From: Gemmatimonadaceae bacterium
GTDB lineage: Bacteria > Gemmatimonadota > Gemmatimonadetes > Gemmatimonadales > Gemmatimonadaceae
NCBI GenBank assembly: GCA_025934075.1
Contig: JAICYT010000003.1
Location: forward strand, 1-46,217
Length of the DNA: 46,217 nt
Direction of reading: 5' to 3'
The notes beneath the pieces are model-generated. The model was not told where the DNA came from and made no database searches. It saw only the letters and a list, made by a program, of their open reading frames with translations. The position numbers and the translations under genes were made by a program. Positions 41,711 through 46,217 of this stretch are shown one piece after another (position 1 is the first letter of the stretch; the number at the start of each line of letters is the position of its first letter).

Positions 41711-44305
41711 ATGGCTACACGCCAGACTCTTCCGGTTCTCCCACTAAGGGGGACCGTCATTTTCCCGGGACTCACGGCGCCAATCGCCGCGGGACGCCCG
41801 GGTACGCTGCGAGCCATCGAGTCGGCGCTCAAAGGCGAGCGGCTCGTGTTTGCGGTCGCGCAGCGCGACAATACAGACGAACCCACGCCCGACATTCTGT
41901 ACTCCATGGGCGTCATCGCGCGGATCGGACAGATCCAGCGCGGTTTGGGCGGCGTGCAGCTGCTCCTGCAAGGCGAGCAGCGCGCAACGGCTCTGCAATT
42001 CACAACCACCGAAGGCTTCCTCAGCGCGGTCGTCATGCCCGTCGAGGAGATGAAGCCGCTCAACGAAAACGACCCGACCTTCGTGGCGCTCCACAAAGAG
42101 CTTCGCGAGCGCGCCGCCGAGTTGGGCGAGCGTCGCGGTCTGCCTGAAGAAGTAGTGCATCAGGTTCTCGACGCCGTCACCGATCCGGGTCGGTTCGCCG
42201 ATCTGGTGGCCGGCTACATCGAGCTCCAGCCCGCGGAGAAGCAAGGCTTGCTCGAGACCCTGAGCGTCGAGGAGCGGCTGCGTCGCGTGCTCGTGCACGT
42301 CCAGAAACAGATCGGCATGATCGAGATGCAGGACGAGATCAAGTCGCAAGTCCAGGAGGAGTTGGGCGAGCGTCAGCGCGAGATGTATCTCCGCGAGCAG
42401 ATGAAGGCGATCCAGAAAGAGCTCGGCGACGACGATTCGTCGAAAGAGATCACCGAGCTTCGAGAGAAGCTCGACAAGCTCGATCTCCCCAAGGAGGCGC
42501 GGCAGGAAGTCGAGCGCGAGCTTGGGCGCCTCGAGCGGGCGGGTCGCGAGTCGATGGAAGCGCAGGTGATCCGCACCTACCTCGAGTGGATCGCCGAGCT
42601 GCCGTGGGACAATCGCTCGGATGACAATCTGGATCTCAGCCACGCGCAGACGGTGCTCGAAGAAGACCATTACGGTCTTCCCGACGTCAAGGATCGCGTG
42701 CTCGAGTTCCTCGCCGTGCGCCAACTTCGCGCGCAGCAAATGGAAGCCGAGCTCAAACAAAGTGGCGAGATGTCGATCGCCAAGCTCAAACCGTCGAAGG
42801 AAGACGCGAATCCGCAGCTCGGCCAAGGCAACCATGAGGACCGCCCGATCACCGACGCGAAGGAAGCGAAGGCGCGCGCCATGGCGAAAGGTCCGATCCT
42901 TCTCTTCGTTGGACCTCCGGGCGTCGGCAAGACGTCGATCGCGAAATCCATCGCCCGTTCGCTCGGCCGCCAGTACGTGCGCGTTGCACTCGGCGGCGCG
43001 CGCGACGAGGCTGACATTCGTGGTCACCGTCGCACGTACGTCGGCGCGATGCCCGGTCGCATCATTCAAGGGATGAAGCAAGGTGGTACGAAGAATCCCG
43101 TCTTCTTGCTCGACGAGGTCGACAAGCTTGGCGTGTCGTTCCAGGGCGATCCGGCGAGTGCGTTGCTCGAAGTGCTCGATCCCGCGCAGAATGACAACTT
43201 CACCGATCACTATCTCGGAATTCCATTCGACTTGAGCGAAGTGTTGTTCATCGCGACGGCGAATTTCATCCAGAACATTCCGGGACCGCTACTCGACCGC
43301 ATGGAAGTCGTCGAGTTCGCTGGCTACACCGAGCGCGAGAAGGCGGAGATCGCCAAGAAATATCTCATTCCCCGTCAGCTCGAGGAGTCGGGGCTCGGCG
43401 ACAAGAACGTGACGTTCACCGACGACGCGGTTGCGGCAGTGATCAGCAAGTACACGCGCGAAGCCGGCGTTCGTCAGCTCGAGCGGCAGGTTGGCGCGGT
43501 AGCGCGGAAAGTTGCGCGGCGCATCGCCGGCGGCGACTCGAAGATGATCGAGGATGGGAGCATCGATGCCGACGAGGTGCGTGAGCTGCTCGGTCGTCCG
43601 CGCGTCCACCCGGAACACGCCGCCGAGGAGAATGAGGTCGGCGTGGCAACCGGCATGTACTATACGCCCGCGGGCGGCGACATCATGTTCGTCGAAGCCG
43701 CCATCCGGCGCTTGTTCGGCTACGGCCAGCGTGCGAGCGACGATGAGAAGACACAGGTCAGTGGCTGGGGCAATGTGTCACTCATCCTCACGGGCCAGCT
43801 TGGCGATGTAATGAAAGAATCGGCGCGAGCGGCGATGACGTACGCGGCGACGCATGCGTCCAAGCTGCAGATTCCCGAGGATCGTCTCGGCTCGATCGAG
43901 GTGCATATCCATGTGCCGCAGGGCGCGATTCCGAAGGACGGTCCGTCGGCCGGAACGACGATGTCGACTGCGCTGGTGAGCGCGATGTCGGGGCGTCCGG
44001 TACGCAAAGATGTCGCGATGACGGGCGAGATCACGTTGCGCGGCCGCGTGCTTCCCATCGGTGGCGTGAAGGAAAAGGTGCTCGGGGCACATCGCGCCGG
44101 CATCTCGACAATCATTTTGCCGAAGGACAATGAGGCGGACATGGAAGACATTCCGGAAGACGTCCGCAAGCAGCTGACCTTCCATTGCGTGAGCACGCTG
44201 GAAGAAGTGTTCGAGATCGCGCTCGTGCCGATTGCCGCAACGACCCCTGTGCAGCCGACGCTGATGGAGGAGATGGAAGAGAAGGCGCAGACGAAGGTGG
44301 CGTAG
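41711..44305 (+). CDS. lon: ATP-dependent Lon protease
   Basis: An 864-residue cytoplasmic AAA+ protease that degrades damaged and regulatory proteins. The N-terminal LON domain (LPVLPLRGTVIFPGL) and a coiled-coil segment precede the AAA+ module: Walker A GPPGVGKT at 401-408, Walker B FLLDEVDK, and sensor motifs. The protease domain has catalytic Ser746 (PKDGPSAG) and Lys789 (GVKEKVLG), 43 residues apart as in Escherichia coli. The ATG at 41711 was chosen over an in-frame start at 41633, because the sequence before it is not Lon-like. It has no clear Shine-Dalgarno. It converges with the PBP gene and ends at a strong hairpin. Confidence 0.97.
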   Translation: MATRQTLPVLPLRGTVIFPGLTAPIAAGRPGTLRAIESALKGERLVFAVAQRDNTDEPTPDILYSMGVIARIGQIQRGLGGVQLLLQGEQRATALQFTTTEGFLSAVVMPVEEMKPLNENDPTFVALHKELRERAAELGERRGLPEEVVHQVLDAVTDPGRFADLVAGYIELQPAEKQGLLETLSVEERLRRVLVHVQKQIGMIEMQDEIKSQVQEELGERQREMYLREQMKAIQKELGDDDSSKEITELREKLDKLDLPKEARQEVERELGRLERAGRESMEAQVIRTYLEWIAELPWDNRSDDNLDLSHAQTVLEEDHYGLPDVKDRVLEFLAVRQLRAQQMEAELKQSGEMSIAKLKPSKEDANPQLGQGNHEDRPITDAKEAKARAMAKGPILLFVGPPGVGKTSIAKSIARSLGRQYVRVALGGARDEADIRGHRRTYVGAMPGRIIQGMKQGGTKNPVFLLDEVDKLGVSFQGDPASALLEVLDPAQNDNFTDHYLGIPFDLSEVLFIATANFIQNIPGPLLDRMEVVEFAGYTEREKAEIAKKYLIPRQLEESGLGDKNVTFTDDAVAAVISKYTREAGVRQLERQVGAVARKVARRIAGGDSKMIEDGSIDADEVRELLGRPRVHPEHAAEENEVGVATGMYYTPAGGDIMFVEAAIRRLFGYGQRASDDEKTQVSGWGNVSLILTGQLGDVMKESARAAMTYAATHASKLQIPEDRLGSIEVHIHVPQGAIPKDGPSAGTTMSTALVSAMSGRPVRKDVAMTGEITLRGRVLPIGGVKEKVLGAHRAGISTIILPKDNEADMEDIPEDVRKQLTFHCVSTLEEVFEIALVPIAATTPVQPTLMEEMEEKAQTKVA

Positions 44306-44321
44306 TCGTCATCGATTCGGA

Positions 44322-44363
44322 AACGCCTCGGGCGGAGTCCGTTAGGACTCCGCCCGAGGCGTT
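44322..44363. terminator. Bidirectional terminator, 19-bp perfect stem
   Basis: AACGCCTCGGGCGGAGTCC (44322-44340) and GGACTCCGCCCGAGGCGTT (44345-44363) pair completely around GTTA. It lies between the convergent lon and PBP genes and should end both transcripts; the T-runs are short. Confidence 0.9.
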
Positions 44364-44484
44364 CGTGCATCTTCGAATTCTTCCCGCTGCAGTTACTCCG
44401 TGCCGTTCCGCCGAGTCCCTGGGCTCCGTGGCAATTCGCGCGACGCCATTCTCACGCGGCACGCGACGCAGGCGCGACACAGCA

Positions 44485-46217
44485 CTATTTCGGCGGTGTC
44501 GCTGCGCGCTGCGGCAGAAAGAGCGGACCCCACTGCGGCACTTTCCACGGATTGTCGCGCAGTTGCTGCGGTTCGGTGCCCGGCAAGAAGTATTCGACAT
44601 ACCGCTTGTCGAGCGGTACGTCGGGCGTTGCGACACCCGCGACGTCGCGATTCAACTCGGCGAACACCAAACCATCTGGCGGCGGTCCCCAACCATTCGT
44701 CGACCGCCCCGCGTAGTAACGGCCCATCATTTGTCCCCAAATCGGCGCCGCGAGCAGACCGCCAACCGCACCCGACGCGATCGGCTTCGGCTTGTCGAAC
44801 CCGAGCCACACACCGGCGACGAGGTCTGGCGTCATTCCCACGAACCAGACGTCGACGTTGTCGTTAGTCGTTCCCGTTTTTCCGGCGATGGGGATGTTAT
44901 CCGGCACGGCTTTTCGCGCCGCCGTACCGCTTCCGCGCTCGGCGACGTCACGCATCATGTCGCGCACGATGAATGCGACGCGCGGATCGAGCACTTGCTG
45001 CGGCGTTGACGGCACACGGTTGTACACGGCGCGGCCAGCGAGATCGTCGATGCGCGTGATGAATCGCGGCTGCACGACCGCGCCGTTGTTCGCGAACGCG
45101 GTATACGCGGCAACGAGCTCGATCGGATGAACCTCCGATGCGCCGATCGCGCTCGACGGTACCGGGACCATCGGCGTGCTGATCCCAAGTCGCTGCGCGA
45201 GCGCCGCGACTGAATCCATTCCGACCCGCAGCCCGAGTTGAATCGCCACCATGTTGCGGGAATGGATGAGACCTTCGCGCATCGTCATGGCGGCGACCGG
45301 CCTCCCTTCACGCATCACCATCGAGCCCCAGAATTTCCCATCGATCTCCGCCGGCTTGTAGACGTCACCGGTCGGCAAGTCGATGGAAAGCGCGGTGTCC
45401 GGCACGATCGTATTCGCTGGAATGCTGTCCTCGATCGCCTTGGCATACACGATGGGCTTGATCGACGAGCCAGGCTGACGCAGCGACATCACCGCACGGT
45501 TGTACGGAGCCCGCGCATAGTTCCGCCCGCCCACGAGCGCGCGGACGTCGCCGCTGAACGGATCGATCGCGACCGCCATCGCCTGCAGGTAATCGCTCTG
45601 ATTTCCCTTCGCCGCGACTTGCGTGAGATGCTTGTATCCCTTCTGTGCCTCGATGCGATTCGTCCCGTCGATCACCGCCGTCACGGCTTGACGCTGTAGC
45701 GCCGGATCGAGCGTTGTGTACACACGATAGCCGCCGTTCGTCACCGAAATTCCGGCGCGCTCCGCCTGCTGACGCACGGCGTCCACGAAATAACCCGAGG
45801 CCGCCGACATGCCGCCGTTGGGCGCGGTCGTCACAGGCTCGAGCTTCGCCTTCTCTGCGACGGCGGTCGTGATGAAGCCCTGCTCGGCCATTTTTTGCAA
45901 AATCAGATTGCGTCGCTCGCGGGCTCGATCCGGATGCGCGATCGGATCATAAATCGGCTGGGACTTCGGCAATCCCGCGAGCGTTGCCGCTTCGGCGAGC
46001 GTGAGCTGTGACGCCGAGTGTCCGAAGTAGTGACGCGCAGCCGCTTCCACGCCGAACCAACCGCGACCCAGATTGATCTGATTGAGATACGCTTCGAGAA
46101 TCTGCTGCTTGTTGTAATGCTTCTCCATTTCGCGAGCGGCGTTCTGCTCGCGAATCTTGCGCGTGATTCCACTGACGCCGCTCACCTCGCGACGATCGAT
46201 GACGTCCGGATGCATGA
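44485..46217 (-). CDS. Class A penicillin-binding protein (PBP1A), 5' end missing
   Basis: The 3' part of a bifunctional peptidoglycan synthase; the frame is open to the end of the window, so at least the first half of the transglycosylase domain is missing. The visible N-terminal part is the end of the GT51 domain (KHYNKQQILEAYLNQINLGRGWFGVEAAARHYFGH). The transpeptidase domain has SSIK in RQPGSSIKPIVY, SRN in HSRNMVAIQL and KTGTT in IAGKTGTTNDN. The C-terminus is short and ends in a Pro-rich stretch. It should polymerise and cross-link glycan strands in the periplasm. Convergent with lon. Confidence 0.95.
   Translation of the reverse strand, partial: MHPDVIDRREVSGVSGITRKIREQNAAREMEKHYNKQQILEAYLNQINLGRGWFGVEAAARHYFGHSASQLTLAEAATLAGLPKSQPIYDPIAHPDRARERRNLILQKMAEQGFITTAVAEKAKLEPVTTAPNGGMSAASGYFVDAVRQQAERAGISVTNGGYRVYTTLDPALQRQAVTAVIDGTNRIEAQKGYKHLTQVAAKGNQSDYLQAMAVAIDPFSGDVRALVGGRNYARAPYNRAVMSLRQPGSSIKPIVYAKAIEDSIPANTIVPDTALSIDLPTGDVYKPAEIDGKFWGSMVMREGRPVAAMTMREGLIHSRNMVAIQLGLRVGMDSVAALAQRLGISTPMVPVPSSAIGASEVHPIELVAAYTAFANNGAVVQPRFITRIDDLAGRAVYNRVPSTPQQVLDPRVAFIVRDMMRDVAERGSGTAARKAVPDNIPIAGKTGTTNDNVDVWFVGMTPDLVAGVWLGFDKPKPIASGAVGGLLAAPIWGQMMGRYYAGRSTNGWGPPPDGLVFAELNRDVAGVATPDVPLDKRYVEYFLPGTEPQQLRDNPWKVPQWGPLFLPQRAATPPK

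Noticed and set aside
41744..43210. A 488-codon minus-strand open frame
   Set aside because: Antisense to lon and without family features.
1..46217. tRNA, rRNA, CRISPR or phage/transposase genes
   Set aside because: None was seen on either strand by eye; a short or degenerate one cannot be excluded.

Overview
The window is GC-rich, densely packed chromosomal DNA from a Gram-negative bacterium, most likely Gemmatimonadota (Acidobacteriota is the next guess). This placement is inferred from gene content. It carries a PadR-controlled ADOP-type permease, large secreted S9 and M14 peptidases with Gly/Arg-rich loops, the long form of IspH, several PASTA-less Ser/Thr kinases, a prepilin, a PBP1A and a probable outer-membrane protein. 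No rRNA, tRNA, CRISPR array, integrase or transposase was seen, so it reads as ordinary chromosome with several dispersed palindromic repeats.

Layout. 1-2.7 kb holds small unknown proteins, a TPR protein and an inward-rectifier K+ channel directly behind the S9 peptidase gene (2.7-5.7 kb). 5.9-9 kb is a padR/ADOP permease pair with a very clear promoter-operator. 9-13 kb has an MFS carrier, a secreted jelly-roll-like protein and a gamma-glutamyltransferase, all on the minus strand. 13.2-15.2 kb is a tightly overlapping xdhC / SufU-like / mocA operon for molybdo-hydroxylase maturation, preceded by an SGNH protein and long-form ispH. 17.3-20.3 kb holds an LD-carboxypeptidase, a YjjX-type NTPase, a CGNR zinc-finger regulator and a GNAT. 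20.3-28.5 kb is a minus-strand run: lipoprotein, M14 peptidase, a SelW/Rdx-like gene, pfkA, a small secreted protein and a DEIH helicase.

28.6-32.3 kb (plus strand) has a prepilin, then a four-gene unit: ECF sigma factor, membrane protein with an AMPK-beta/CBM48-like extracytoplasmic domain, a secreted helical protein and an envelope protein that ends in a second CBM48-like domain. 32.4-36.5 kb holds an RhlE-type helicase, an alpha/beta hydrolase, an unknown protein and a Spy-like protein. 36.7-46.2 kb has a second alpha/beta hydrolase lacking the nucleophile Ser, twin Ser/Thr kinases, lon (divergent from the kinases) and the 3' part of a PBP1A gene that runs off the window.

Main discoveries. 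(1) A selenoprotein gene at 24728-24964 (minus) whose in-frame TGA falls in a CxxU motif, followed at the right distance by a SECIS-like hairpin; conventional ORF calling misses it. (2) The sigma/anti-sigma-like operon with matching CBM48-like domains in sensor and envelope protein, a candidate undescribed carbohydrate or envelope sensing system. (3) A nearly ideal promoter whose start point coincides with the padR start codon (predicted leaderless) with a 25-bp palindromic operator laid over it. (4) Two enzymes with replaced catalytic residues and a phosphofructokinase with a mixed ATP/PPi signature.
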